A stretch of DNA of 64,000 nucleotides from Corynebacterium tuberculostearicum (GCF_030503735.1 NZ_CP073096.1:1426001-1490000), one strand, 5' to 3'; positions 47,534 through 60,320 are shown, numbered from the stretch's first letter. The notes: generated by a model from the sequence alone, not told the origin. Numbers and translations are program-made.

Positions 47534-47597
47534 CTGAATAGTATGAACTCTCCCCCGGACACATGCAAGTGTATGTTCGAATGGTAACCTTAGTGGC

Positions 47598-48017
47598 ATG
47601 AACTTCAATGCGGCCTACGGTGCCATGCGCGAGCACACCACCCCCATCCCCACTCCGGCATGGGTGCGCTTGGGCTCGTCCATCCTCATCGGTGCGGCCG
47701 TGGCACTCTTGGCAAGCCGCGCGCATATCTTTGCCGCACTGGTTGGGGCGCTCGTATGCCTTGTGGCGGCCTTCGTTCTCGTCTTTGCCCACCCCTACCG
47801 CGGCGCGATGCGCGCTTATGCCGACAAGCGCAACGTCACTCTGGTTCCCACCATCGCACAGCTCGTACCGCTTATGATCTTGTGGCTTATGGTGATGCTC
47901 GCGCCCATCGTGGCCCTGCCCGCATGGGGCGCCGGCCTAGTGTGGCTAGTGGTCTTTGGACTTAGCTTTTTCGTCTTCCCTCACGTGGATGGCACGCGCC
48001 GGCTCGCGTTTGCCTAA
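47598..48017 (+). CDS. Small membrane protein of unknown function
   Basis: A 139-residue protein with four hydrophobic helices (about 27-40, 43-62, 85-103 and 107-127). No recognised family motif beyond a general membrane pattern. It is divergent from imuA' with only 64 bp between starts, so control may be shared. Confidence 0.75.
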   Translation: MNFNAAYGAMREHTTPIPTPAWVRLGSSILIGAAVALLASRAHIFAALVGALVCLVAAFVLVFAHPYRGAMRAYADKRNVTLVPTIAQLVPLMILWLMVMLAPIVALPAWGAGLVWLVVFGLSFFVFPHVDGTRRLAFA

Positions 48018-48154
48018 TCTATACGACACTTTTCGGGGTTATCCACAGCTTTTCCGGCCCTAGTGCCGGGTGTGGGGCGGGTTATCCACAGAATCCGCTG
48101 TAGCGGTTGCGCCGGCCGTGCACCGGTGTAGGTGCGCGCCGTAGCGTTGCAGGC

Positions 48155-49192
48155 ATGAACGCACTCGAGACTTACCTCACCGCCTTGGGCCCCGGCATGG
48201 ACATCATCGCCGGGTGCCACGGCATGTCTGGGTCCGAGCTTATGGACCGCGGCGCGCCCGATGCCATCGCCGCCGACCTACTGCTTTTGTGCGAAAGCTA
48301 CTTCGGCCGCACCAAATTTACGCGCCTGCAGCGCCGCTCTATTGCCGACGCCCGCCGCAACACCCATTCCATCGCCACGCTTACCGCCCTAGAGCGCATT
48401 GTTAACCGCGCGCCCAGCAAGAAGCAGGCCTGGCAACTGCGCGCAGAATGCTGCGCGATGACCGGCTCGATGAGCCACCTCCTTAAACACGCCCGCCGAC
48501 GCCTGCGCGAAATGAAAGACAACACTGTAAGCCCAGGCGTGCGCACTTACCGACGCCCCAATGACTACTGGACGCTGGCCATCACCGGAACCTCTAGTTT
48601 CATCGCGGATCTTAACGCCGCGCTGGCCGCGACCGGAAAGCAATCGCTCGAGGCGGTAGAAAAGATCTTCTTTGACCAAGCAGCGGCCGCCCGGGCAGAA
48701 GTGGTGACCAATGCCATCGTGCCGCTGGAAAAATTCATCCGCATCCGCGACGGCCGCGGCGATGATATCGAACTCGATCTGACCAACGGCGCCACCATCA
48801 CCGGCACCGAATATCTGCGCCGCGTGCTCAACGACGTCGACTTTTCTGGCGACAAAGAAACCGGCTACGTCACGCTCGTGCACCCCGAAGAAGGCCCAGT
48901 CAACTTGTACCGGACCGCACGCGTGGCCAATGACAAGCAGCGCATTATGGCCGCTGCAGAAAATCCACGCTGCGCCTGGCCGGGCTGTAACCAGCCGGCC
49001 GATCTCTCCCAAGTCCACCACCTTAAAGCGTGGAGCAACGGCGGCGAGACGAATATGAAAAACCTGGTCATGTGCTGCGCTTACCATAATGGCGTCAACG
49101 ACGATGACCCCAACGCCCCACCTCGGCGCGGCCGCCTCGAGCGGGTGGGCGGACACATTGTGTGGCGGCCACCGTTTACCCCGCGCGAGTAA
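48155..49192 (+). CDS. DUF222/HNH endonuclease-domain protein (second copy)
   Basis: A 345-residue paralogue of the protein at 31693-32673, in opposite orientation. DUF222 region plus HNH domain (CAWPGCNQPADLSQVHHLKAW, YHNGVNDDDPNAPPRRG). MNALETYLTALG at 48155 is taken as start; an upstream in-frame ATG at 48107 gives an Arg-rich extension with no family similarity. Confidence 0.85.
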   Translation: MNALETYLTALGPGMDIIAGCHGMSGSELMDRGAPDAIAADLLLLCESYFGRTKFTRLQRRSIADARRNTHSIATLTALERIVNRAPSKKQAWQLRAECCAMTGSMSHLLKHARRRLREMKDNTVSPGVRTYRRPNDYWTLAITGTSSFIADLNAALAATGKQSLEAVEKIFFDQAAAARAEVVTNAIVPLEKFIRIRDGRGDDIELDLTNGATITGTEYLRRVLNDVDFSGDKETGYVTLVHPEEGPVNLYRTARVANDKQRIMAAAENPRCAWPGCNQPADLSQVHHLKAWSNGGETNMKNLVMCCAYHNGVNDDDPNAPPRRGRLERVGGHIVWRPPFTPRE

Positions 49193-49215
49193 GCGCCGCC
49201 ACTAAAACGAGCGAA

Positions 49216-49244
49216 AAGGCGCCCAGCAATAGCCTGAGCGCCTT
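49216..49244 (-). terminator. Terminator of guaA (probably bidirectional)
   Basis: Read leftward, AAGGCGCTCAG-GCTATTG-CTGGGCGCCTT is followed by TTCG. It also lies just after the convergent HNH gene. Confidence 0.75.
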
Positions 49245-49258
49245 CTACGCATGCCGTT

Positions 49259-50833
49259 TTACTCCCACTCGATGGTTCCCGGTGGCTTGGAGGTGCAGTC
49301 CAAGACCACGCGGTTGACGTCCTTTACCTCGTTGGTGATGCGGGTAGAAATCTTCTCTAGCACCTCGTACGGCAGGCGGGTCCAGTCCGCGGTCATGGCG
49401 TCTTCCGAGGACACCGGGCGCAGCACGATCGGATGGCCGTAGGTGCGGCCATCGCCCTGCACGCCAACGGAGCGGACATCGGCCAACAGTACTACCGGGC
49501 ACTGCCAAATCTGATCATCTAGGCCGGCATTGGTCAGCTCTGTGCGGGCAATGAGGTCTGCCTCGCGCAGGGTTTCCAAGCGCTCTTCGGTTACTTCACC
49601 GATAATGCGGATACCCAATCCTGGGCCAGGGAATGGCTGACGGCTAACGATCTCTTCTGGCAAGCCCAGCTCGCGGCCGACGGCACGCACCTCGTCCTTA
49701 AACAGCAGGCGCAACGGCTCGACCAGTTCGAACTCCACATCATCTGGCAAACCGCCAACATTATGGTGAGACTTAATATTCGCCGTGCCATCACCGCCGC
49801 CAGACTCGACGACGTCCGGGTACAGCGTTCCCTGGACGAGGTAGTCGATGGTGGAACCTGCCGGGGCGTCGTCAAGCACGCCTGCAACCGCGCGCTCAAA
49901 GGAACGGATAAACTCCGCACCGATGGCCTTGCGCTTGGCTTCCGGGTCGCTAACTCCCGCCAACTTATCCAGGAAGGCGGCACGCTCATCTGCAGTCACC
50001 AGCTTCGCGCCGGTGGAGGCAACGAAGTCCTTTTCTACCTGCTCACGCTCGCCGGCACGCAGCAGGCCGTGGTCAACAAAGACACAGGTGAGGCGATCGC
50101 CAATGGCACGCTGCACCAGCGCGGCCGCCACAGCGGAGTCCACACCGCCGGACAGGCCGCAAATAGCGCGGCCTTCCTCGCCCACCTGCGCGCGGACATC
50201 CGCGATGAGCTGCTCGGCGATATTATCGGCCGTCCAATTCTGCTCTAGGCCAGCAATCTCGGTAAGGAAACGGGTAAGCACCTCCTGGCCGTACGGCGAG
50301 TGGAGCACCTCAGGGTGGTACTGCACGCCGGCCATCTGCTTGGCTGGGCACTCCATAGCGGCAACGGGAGCACCGGCCGAGGTGGCAGTAACCTCAAAGC
50401 CTTCAGGTGCAGAAGAAACGGCATCACCGTGAGACATCCACACCTTGTGGGTGGACTCTAGGCCAGCGTGAAGCACACCGCCCTTAACGTCTATATCGGT
50501 GCGGCCGTACTCACGCTCGCCGGTGGAAGAGACAGTGCCACCAAGCGCATGGTTCATGGCCTGGAAGCCGTAGCAAATGCCGAAAACCGGAATGCCGAGC
50601 TCAAGTAGCTCCGGCTTAAGGGCCGGGGCGCCATCGGCATATACGGAAGATGGTCCGCCCGACAAAATGAGAGCGGCTGGGTCCTTTGCTTTAATTTCCT
50701 CTACAGAAGCGGAGTTGGGGACAACCTCGGAGTAAATCTTGGCCTCGCGCACGCGGCGGGCAATAAGCTGCGCGTACTGAGCGCCAAAGTCCACAACGAG
50801 GACGGGGCGCGGGGTAGTATTTGGCTTAGTCAC
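49259..50833 (-). CDS. guaA: GMP synthase (glutamine-hydrolysing)
   Basis: Converts XMP to GMP with glutamine and ATP. The 524-residue protein has the class-I glutaminase domain (Cys in [10 protein letters not shown], His/Glu in QYHPEVLHS), the PP-loop [15 protein letters not shown] (about residue 230) and the C-terminal dimer domain ending [14 protein letters not shown]. It lies near guaB and guaB3 in the same direction, completing IMP to GMP. Confidence 0.97.
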   Translation of the reverse strand: MTKPNTTPRPVLVVDFGAQYAQLIARRVREAKIYSEVVPNSASVEEIKAKDPAALILSGGPSSVYADGAPALKPELLELGIPVFGICYGFQAMNHALGGTVSSTGEREYGRTDIDVKGGVLHAGLESTHKVWMSHGDAVSSAPEGFEVTATSAGAPVAAMECPAKQMAGVQYHPEVLHSPYGQEVLTRFLTEIAGLEQNWTADNIAEQLIADVRAQVGEEGRAICGLSGGVDSAVAAALVQRAIGDRLTCVFVDHGLLRAGEREQVEKDFVASTGAKLVTADERAAFLDKLAGVSDPEAKRKAIGAEFIRSFERAVAGVLDDAPAGSTIDYLVQGTLYPDVVESGGGDGTANIKSHHNVGGLPDDVEFELVEPLRLLFKDEVRAVGRELGLPEEIVSRQPFPGPGLGIRIIGEVTEERLETLREADLIARTELTNAGLDDQIWQCPVVLLADVRSVGVQGDGRTYGHPIVLRPVSSEDAMTADWTRLPYEVLEKISTRITNEVKDVNRVVLDCTSKPPGTIEWE

Positions 50834-50866
50834 GTCCCATAGTCTAACCCACTAGACTAATGACCT

Positions 50867-51250
50867 ATGAAGCGCTTGACTGTTGTGCTCGCCTCGGGGC
50901 TCTTAATGTGCGGTTGCGATACCACACCAACCACGGCCGCGGTGACGTCTGCGCTGGACGAACAAGGCCCACAGCAAGTAACGCTCTCGGCCGCAGAGAT
51001 CTTTGGAGACCAGTGGGATGAGTGGGTCCCACTGTGTGGTCCGCGGCAGGCAGAGCGCGTGGGACACTCAGATGTGGCGCATAATTCGGTGGTGCTGCGT
51101 GCGGCCGCGGAGAAAAAGGTAGTAGAGCTCAATCCCACGAGAGCACGCGTGTGCCCGGTACAAAATGCAGGGCACTGGCGGCCGATGACAAAGCAGACCA
51201 CATGGAGGCGCGAAGGTGGTTGGCAGCTAGTCTCCCAACCACTCTCCTAG
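50867..51250 (+). CDS. Small putative lipoprotein
   Basis: A 127-residue protein with a short signal peptide and lipobox LMCGC (Cys at residue 17). Two further Cys in the mature part (PLCGPRQ and RVCPVQN) could form a disulfide. Function unknown. It is inserted, in opposite orientation, between guaA and guaB3. Confidence 0.7.
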   Translation: MKRLTVVLASGLLMCGCDTTPTTAAVTSALDEQGPQQVTLSAAEIFGDQWDEWVPLCGPRQAERVGHSDVAHNSVVLRAAAEKKVVELNPTRARVCPVQNAGHWRPMTKQTTWRREGGWQLVSQPLS

Positions 51251-51354
51251 TCTGCAGGTGTTCATCAGCTAATCAGCGGAATGCGGAAAAGAAGCCGAAG
51301 CACAACACGAGGCTGTACCAAAAGGCACAGCCGCGTTGAGGGATTCGATCGGAA

Positions 51355-52518
51355 TTAGTAGCGAACAGCGAGTTTGACCTTTTGGAAGGACTTCAGGTCG
51401 GTATATCCGCACTTGGCCATAGAGCGGCGCAGCGCACCGACGAGATTGGTGCGGCCGAAGGGCTCGCTAGAGGGACCGTGCAACACGGTTTCAAGCGAGG
51501 GGGCCGCGGAATCTTCTGCAGCTTCGGCCGGGGTGCCGGTGGTGAGAAAATCCACGTCCAGGTCGGTATCGGCACCGGAGAACTGAACGAAGCCTCGCGG
51601 GAAGCGCGGGTGTCCGGCCGTGGCGGGCCAGTACCAGCCTTTACCACCGGCCTCGCGGGCCTGAGCAAGCAGCGGCCCTAGGACAACGCCGTCGGCGCCG
51701 CACGCAAAAGCCTTGGCGATATTGCCGGAGTTTTCAAACTCGGTATCGGCGATGATGTGCACGTAGCGGCCGCCGGTCTCATCGAGGTAGTCGCGGCGGG
51801 CTGCGGCGGCGTCGGCAATCGCAGTGCCCATGGCCGAGTCGATGCCGACGGTCTCGGCGTTGGTGGTCACGCCCGCGCCTACAATGACGCCGGCCGCACC
51901 GGTGCGCATCAGGTGTAGCGCGGTGGTGTAGTCGGTGACTCCGCCGGCGATGACGGGAACATCCAGCGAGCCGATAAACTCCTTGAGGTTCAATGGCTCA
52001 CCGCCGGTAGCCACGTGCTCGGCCGAAACCAAGGTGCCCTGAATAATCAGCAACTCGGCGCCGGCCGCGATGACCTTCGGAGCCATCTCGCGGGCGTGCT
52101 GCGGCGAGACACGCACAGCTACAGTGACGCCGGAGTCGCGGACTTGGGAGATGCGTTCGGTAAGGAGGGCGTCGTCAAGCGGGGCAGCGTGTAGTTCCTG
52201 AATGATGGAGCTATCACCCGGCTGCGAGTAAATGCGGGCTAAAGCTCCCTCGAGGTCCTTGTGGCGGCCCCACAGGCCCTCGGCATTGATGACACCGAGG
52301 CCGCCTTGCTTGCCCATCTCGATGATGAACTCGGGGGTGGCGAGCGCATCAGTGGGGTGGGACACGAAGGGGATGTCGAAGGTATAGGCGTCGATGTGCC
52401 AGGTGGTGTCCGCGTCCTTGGAGGAACGGGTGCGGCGCTGCGGCACGATGGATAGTTGCTCTAGATCGAAGGTGCGGCGGGCCTCGCGGCCGATGCCGAT
52501 TTCGGCGTATTCACGCAT
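51355..52518 (-). CDS. guaB3: GuaB3-type IMP dehydrogenase-related protein
   Basis: A 387-residue IMPDH/GMP-reductase-family protein without CBS domains, typical of actinobacteria (GuaB3). The barrel shows PVIAGGVTDYTTALHLMRTGAAGVIVGAG and a C-terminal region. The usual IMPDH catalytic loop GSICTTR is missing, so it is unlikely to act as a standard IMPDH; its role is unsettled. It follows guaB by 7 bp. Confidence 0.9.
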   Translation of the reverse strand: MREYAEIGIGREARRTFDLEQLSIVPQRRTRSSKDADTTWHIDAYTFDIPFVSHPTDALATPEFIIEMGKQGGLGVINAEGLWGRHKDLEGALARIYSQPGDSSIIQELHAAPLDDALLTERISQVRDSGVTVAVRVSPQHAREMAPKVIAAGAELLIIQGTLVSAEHVATGGEPLNLKEFIGSLDVPVIAGGVTDYTTALHLMRTGAAGVIVGAGVTTNAETVGIDSAMGTAIADAAAARRDYLDETGGRYVHIIADTEFENSGNIAKAFACGADGVVLGPLLAQAREAGGKGWYWPATAGHPRFPRGFVQFSGADTDLDVDFLTTGTPAEAAEDSAAPSLETVLHGPSSEPFGRTNLVGALRRSMAKCGYTDLKSFQKVKLAVRY

Positions 52519-52525
52519 GATATTC

Positions 52526-54058
<1,533 letters not shown>

Positions 54059-54164
54059 TTAACAGGTTTAGCGGCTAACCCAACTGTAGTGCGTTGCCGG
54101 CCGAAGACACCATTTGGGCAGGGGTAAATTGCCTCGGGCGAGCAAGTTCAATAGGCTCGCAGGC

Positions 54165-54536
54165 GTGAACTTCTTCGCCAATATGCCCCGCGATCCTTTC
54201 GCCGACGATCCGAATGACCCAGCCTCCTTCTTGGAGGAGGATGAGCAGGTCATGCCGCTTACCGACGACGACCGGATCGCCATCATCCACGACCTCGCGC
54301 TGGTGCAGAAATTCGCGTCCATCCTCGGCCCACGCGGCATCGATGGCATCTTCTTCCTGTGCGAGGATTGCCAGGAAAACCACTTCTATGAGTGGGATAT
54401 TATGGCCGCCAATATGCGCGCCACACTTGAAGGCGAGCTAGCGCCGGTGCATGAGCCGGGCGCCGAGCCAGATCCCTCCCGCTACGTGCCTTGGGACTAC
54501 GCCTTGGGTTACTTGGATGGCCTAGAGGGCCGCTAG
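54165..54536 (+). CDS. DUF5319-family protein
   Basis: A 123-residue acidic protein of mycolic-acid actinobacteria; the start MNFFANMPRDPFADDPNDPASFL (GTG at 54165) is typical of the family. A CEDCQENHF pair of Cys could bind metal. The gene always sits near sigD/guaB. It ends 3 bp from the convergent rsdA stop. Function unknown. Confidence 0.85.
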   Translation: MNFFANMPRDPFADDPNDPASFLEEDEQVMPLTDDDRIAIIHDLALVQKFASILGPRGIDGIFFLCEDCQENHFYEWDIMAANMRATLEGELAPVHEPGAEPDPSRYVPWDYALGYLDGLEGR

Positions 54537-54539
54537 CTT

Positions 54540-55295
54540 CTACTGCTGCTGGCCCAACTCGATGGTGGTCGTCGGCTCATCCTCAAGGTTGGGATTGGGC
54601 TGCGGGTTTGGCTGCCCCTGTTCCGTGACCACCACGGTTCCGGTGGCGTACTGAGTTTCGGTCACGGTGACCTGCTCCGGCTGCTGCTCCGGTTGCGAAG
54701 CTTCTTCCGCCACGGTTTCGGTGGCAGTCTCCGTCACGGTGTGCGGGGTGGGCTTCGGTTGCGCAGAGCGCTTTTGTTCCGCCTCGCGGTTGGCGGCGAT
54801 GGCCTTTTCTTCCTTGCCTTCGGCCTCGTCCAACTTGGCGCGGGCGTCCTTCATCAATTCGCGAGCGCCTTCAATATCGCCTTCGGCCGCGCGAGATTCC
54901 ATCTCTTCCAGCGTGCCGGCCAGTTCAACGTTGCGGGTCTTATCGCCGTTATCAAAGGTTCCAGCGTGCAACATCGCACCACCGGCTCCAGCGATGACTA
55001 GGGTTGCGGCGGCAGCGCCGATGAGCCCATGCACAATGGGGCCGCCGCGGCGACGTTTGCGGGCTTGGCCTAAGTCAATGACCTCAGGCTCAGCGTCGGC
55101 GCCTTCTACCAGCGGTGCTGGGGGCATCTGCTTGTCAACGTCCCCCTTTAACTCCAGCAGCAGCTCCGCCAGGTCATCCTGGCCATCGGAAGGGTCGGTT
55201 CCCTTCGAAAGCTCGGTGAGGAATGCATCATCATCTACCAAGGGCTGGAGCTGATCCGCGAGGCCGTCATTATCGCCGTGGTGCTTCGGTGCCAT
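54540..55295 (-). CDS. rsdA: Anti-sigma-D factor RsdA
   Basis: A 251-residue single-pass membrane protein. The cytoplasmic N-terminal part (about 1-85) should hold SigD; a membrane helix follows (HGLIGAAAATLVIAGAGGAM), then a coiled-coil-like stretch and an extracytoplasmic Thr/Pro/Gln-rich tail with TVTET repeats. It lies 64 bp after sigD. Family members are degraded by regulated proteolysis to free SigD. Confidence 0.87.
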   Translation of the reverse strand: MAPKHHGDNDGLADQLQPLVDDDAFLTELSKGTDPSDGQDDLAELLLELKGDVDKQMPPAPLVEGADAEPEVIDLGQARKRRRGGPIVHGLIGAAAATLVIAGAGGAMLHAGTFDNGDKTRNVELAGTLEEMESRAAEGDIEGARELMKDARAKLDEAEGKEEKAIAANREAEQKRSAQPKPTPHTVTETATETVAEEASQPEQQPEQVTVTETQYATGTVVVTEQGQPNPQPNPNLEDEPTTTIELGQQQ

Positions 55296-55359
55296 GATGG
55301 TGTCTCTCCCCCTTCCTTTCTGTTATGAGATATCCGCTGTGAGTAGGGCAAGTAGACCC

Positions 55360-55932
55360 TTAGTGCGCAGTTTCCTGTGCGGCTTGGAGAGTCTTTCGCA
55401 ATTGAGCGAGTGCTCGGTGCTGTGCGACACGAACCGCACCTGGGGTGGAACCCACAATTTCCGCGGTCTCTTCTGCCGACAAACCATTGAACACACGCAG
55501 AATAACGATGTTTTTCGCCTTGTCACTTAATGTATCGAGCAAGGCGCGCATTCTGTTACTACCGTCGGCCTGCAACGCCCATTCTTCGGGGGTGGCTTCT
55601 CGCGCGGAATCTTCCGGGATTTCCTCGGTAGGTGTGGACTTATCGCGGCCCATGGCGCGGTGAGCATCAGTGACCTTATTAAAGGCGATGCCATAGACGT
55701 AGGCCATAAACGGGCGACCCTTGTCTTCATAGGAACCAATAGAGGTGGCAACTGCAAGGCAAATCTCTTGGGCCACGTCTTCCGCGGTGGGCTGGCGTCC
55801 GCCGCCAATGCGGGCGCGGCAGTAACGCAGCACCTGCGGGTGAATGATCCGCAGGACTTTTTGCAGCGCCCGCCGACTGCCGTCGACGGCATGCGGGACG
55901 AGATCCGCTAGCTCCTGTTCCCTATCGCTCAC
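55360..55932 (-). CDS. sigD: RNA polymerase sigma factor SigD
   Basis: A 190-residue group-4 (ECF-like) sigma factor with region 2 (AEDVAQEICLAVATSIGSYEDKGRPFMAYVYGIAFNKV) and region 4 (LSAEETAEIVGSTPGAVRVAQHRALAQL). In C. glutamicum SigD controls mycomembrane and cell-envelope genes. GTG start. Its neighbours rsdA and whcB are conserved. Confidence 0.92.
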   Translation of the reverse strand: MSDREQELADLVPHAVDGSRRALQKVLRIIHPQVLRYCRARIGGGRQPTAEDVAQEICLAVATSIGSYEDKGRPFMAYVYGIAFNKVTDAHRAMGRDKSTPTEEIPEDSAREATPEEWALQADGSNRMRALLDTLSDKAKNIVILRVFNGLSAEETAEIVGSTPGAVRVAQHRALAQLRKTLQAAQETAH

Positions 55933-56238
55933 GTATGCACCCTCTGAGATGTTTTCGACCGGTAACTAACCATATTGGCACACGGGAAGTTTATGCAAAG
56001 GCAACGCGCAGCCCCATTACCTACGCAAGCTGAGAGATAGAAAATTCACAAACCGTTAACCTTCGACGTTTGCGCTGGTAAACCGTGGTGTAGGAAGAGG
56101 AATTGCGAGAACAATACTTAAAAGTCAAAAATCGGTAACCCACCGTTTACCCACGCGCGAAACACTACGTGAGGTTGCTTTCCGCGACACTGCGGAAGCC
56201 ACACAAGAATTCTCGCCCTTACAAAGGAGCTTAGTAAC
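55933..56238. promoter_or_regulatory. sigD-whcB divergent intergenic region
   Basis: This 306-bp spacer has no gene. Leftward TTGCAT (55993-55998) with AATATG (55971-55976) at 16-bp spacing may be the sigD promoter. GGTAAC/GTTTACC-like words recur, including a 12-bp inverted pair at 56078-56089 and 56140-56151, and GTAAC resembles the SigD -35 element. A palindrome TTCCGC-N6-GCGGAA lies at 56180-56197 before whcB. AAGGAG at 56223-56228 is the whcB RBS. Confidence 0.45.
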
Positions 56239-56541
56239 GTGTCTCAGCCTCATTTGCTTCCCGGTCCCACCGCTGACTTGTGGGATTGGCAGCTACAAGG
56301 CGCCTGCCGCGGAGAAAACTCAGATGTGTTTTATCACCCGGATGGCGAGCGCGGCCGCGCCCGCGCCCAGCGCGAGAATCGCGCCAAAGCCATCTGCAAT
56401 TCTTGCCCGGTCATTGATTTGTGCCGCGAGCATGCCTTGCAATCCGCCGAGCCCTATGGTGTATGGGGCGGAATGAGCGAATCCGAACGCGTCGTAGAGC
56501 TTCGCCAGCGCCGCCGCGCCACTGCCCCTGTCAACGCTTAG
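56239..56541 (+). CDS. whcB: WhiB-family iron-sulfur regulator (WhcB)
   Basis: A 100-residue WhiB-like protein. Cluster ligands are C23, C53, C56 and C62 (CNSCPVIDLC), followed by the GVWGG turn and a basic C terminus that contacts DNA. WhiB proteins bind SigA and respond to redox or NO. The position next to sigD and groES-groEL1 matches C. glutamicum whcB. GTG start with AAGGAG 10 bp upstream. Confidence 0.9.
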   Translation: MSQPHLLPGPTADLWDWQLQGACRGENSDVFYHPDGERGRARAQRENRAKAICNSCPVIDLCREHALQSAEPYGVWGGMSESERVVELRQRRRATAPVNA

Positions 56542-56550
56542 GACGGGAAA

Positions 56551-56909
56551 CTAGGGGGAGACGAGGGCGTCGGCAAGAAAGCGCCCTGTCACCGAATCAC
56601 GCTGCTGTGCCAAGTCAACTGGTGAGCTACCATAGACCAGCTGGCCACCGGCTGAACCGGCGCCAGGGCCCAAGTCGATGACGTGATCCGCATGCGCGAG
56701 TACGGCCAAGTTGTGATCGATGCAGATGACGGTGTGGCCGGAGTCCACCCGCTCATCACGCCCTGCTCCACGTAGACCACACCCGCACCGCTGCGCTTGG
56801 GGCAGGCACCCTCGGAATGCGCGGAAAAGAGTGCGGGTTTGACGCCATTGGCCTTGGCGAAGGCCTTGCGAATGGGGTCGGTATCAGCGGCGACCTTGAT
56901 GTATTCCAC
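56551..56909 (-). pseudogene. Remnant of a UvrA-like ABC ATPase
   Basis: Two fragments in different frames are joined near 56745. The first ([33 protein letters not shown]...) matches the zinc-finger region of UvrA-like ATPases, with one finger Cys changed (CPKRSGAG). The second ([34 protein letters not shown]) matches their C terminus with the H-loop. The intervening few hundred residues are deleted. Confidence 0.8.
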
Positions 56910-56926
56910 GGCCCTAGTCTAGGCAC

Positions 56927-56958
56927 AACAAAACCCGCCGCGCGGAAAGCGGGGCGGG
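56927..56958 (-). terminator. Terminator of groES-groEL1
   Basis: Read leftward, CCCGCC ... GGCGGG (56934-56939 with 56953-56958) is followed by TTTTGTT. Confidence 0.65.
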
Positions 56959-56973
56959 CGATGTTGGGAAGGT

Positions 56974-58892
<1,919 letters not shown>

Positions 58893-59004
58893 GATGTTTC
58901 CTCCGTAGTGTTCGTATGCGCACCGGTATGGCGCGCGCGTGCCGGTTGTGGATGTCCAGCACAGCCGTCGTCGCGGGTGAACAACTGTGGGTCAAACAAC
59001 CTGA

Positions 59005-59031
59005 TTAGCACTCTACCCTCGTGACTGCTAA
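59005..59031. promoter_or_regulatory. CIRCE element (HrcA operator)
   Basis: TTAGCACTC-N9-GACTGCTAA, 113 bp before groES. The canonical right arm is GAGTGCTAA; one base differs. HrcA represses groESL through this site in actinobacteria. Confidence 0.9.
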
Positions 59032-59078
59032 CCCTCAACAATGGCTCGGCCCACATTTTTACGCCCTCAGCGATCCCC

Positions 59079-60320
59079 TCAGCGCTCCCGTTGCCCGGCG
59101 CGCACGAATCCGGCAAGCGTCAGCTTGACGACGCCCAGTGCGATAAACATGGCACCAAAGATTACGGCGAAGGACGGCCACCACAACTCCTCTATCAGCG
59201 TCCGGCCGAGGGGAGCCTGTGGGGTAAGAAGGTGGTGGAGAGGGAGAAGCGTCGCCAAGCACAGCGCCCAGACCACGCCGGCCGCGGTCAGGGTGAGGCA
59301 AGCTGCTTCTCCCACTTGCACGCGTGTCCAGGCCGAGGGGGTGGCGCCGGCCAGGGTAAGGCCGCGGATATCGGCCGCGATGCGCCCGTGCATCAGCAGC
59401 GAGGTAAGCACAGCGCCCACGATGCTGGGAGCAAAGACAGGCCCTAAAAGGGCGACGAAGACTTGCCAGGAGGACAAGGTTCCACCGGCGCCTGCGTCGC
59501 TTGCAAAGCGCAGGCCCGAGCCGACGGCGACGATAAAGCCGCCGACGAGCACCCATGGCACGATGTGCGGGGTGGAAAAGCACCGGCGCACGCGCACATT
59601 AGCCCCAGCGATGCCGGCCGCGCGGGTCCATTGATCCAGGACAGGCATAAGCCAGGGCAAAAAGAGCGCGACGAGGATGACTAAGCCCATCTCGGCCGAG
59701 AGCAGGTCTCCAGGGTCATCAATCTGCAGGCCCCCGTAGGCTGTACCGCCGATAGCCGCGGCCGCAAGCACGAATTTCACCATGAGCCACGCCGGGTGTG
59801 CGGCGGCGCGCGGCCGGAATACGCGGCGCAGCGGAGGCAGCGCACCGACTAGTGCCGCGGACATGCAGACGGCTACCGCAATGACAACGACCTGGCCGGT
59901 TATGGCAATGTCCGGCATGGGGATACCGTCGCTGCGCAGGGCGCGCACGCACGGGGCAAGCAGAGGGCGGGCTGGCAGCACGCCGAGGAGTCCGGCGGCC
60001 GCGCTGACCACTGCGACTTGGCCCAGGATGAAAGCGAGGATCATCCCCCCGGGCATGCCCACCATGCGCCAAGAGCGGTAGATAGGCTCGCGCTCGGCAA
60101 TGATAAGGCGCATCTGCGATAGCGTCACCAATACCACCACGCACAGGGCCATTCCCAACACCGTGCCACCCAGCGGGCCGGCGGGGTCTTCTTCGGCCCC
60201 GGAGGAAGCCACCAGCATGGCCAGCGCCAGGGTGCACGAGGTGGAAGAGACCACCAAGGTCAGTGCCACGGCCAGCCACGATAGCCAATTGGACTGTAAG
60301 TCCTTAAGCCACACCAGCAT
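59079..60320 (-). CDS. FtsX-like ABC transporter permease
   Basis: A 413-residue membrane protein with about ten hydrophobic segments and a central LILALRA-type region (REPIYRSWRMVGMPGGMILAFILGQVAVVSA) typical of FtsX/MacB-like permeases. Its start overlaps the ATPase gene by 17 bp. The ABC pair is divergent from a NarL-type two-component system, a layout common for envelope-stress or peptide-resistance exporters. Confidence 0.85.
   Translation of the reverse strand: MLVWLKDLQSNWLSWLAVALTLVVSSTSCTLALAMLVASSGAEEDPAGPLGGTVLGMALCVVVLVTLSQMRLIIAEREPIYRSWRMVGMPGGMILAFILGQVAVVSAAAGLLGVLPARPLLAPCVRALRSDGIPMPDIAITGQVVVIAVAVCMSAALVGALPPLRRVFRPRAAAHPAWLMVKFVLAAAAIGGTAYGGLQIDDPGDLLSAEMGLVILVALFLPWLMPVLDQWTRAAGIAGANVRVRRCFSTPHIVPWVLVGGFIVAVGSGLRFASDAGAGGTLSSWQVFVALLGPVFAPSIVGAVLTSLLMHGRIAADIRGLTLAGATPSAWTRVQVGEAACLTLTAAGVVWALCLATLLPLHHLLTPQAPLGRTLIEELWWPSFAVIFGAMFIALGVVKLTLAGFVRAGQRER

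Noticed and set aside
47565..47580. A full LexA box before imuA'
   Set aside because: Only the GTTCGA half is present; the other half matches two of six bases.
51311..51332. Inverted repeat GGCTGT...ACAGCC after guaB3 as a terminator
   Set aside because: The stem is good but no T-run follows on the guaB3 strand.
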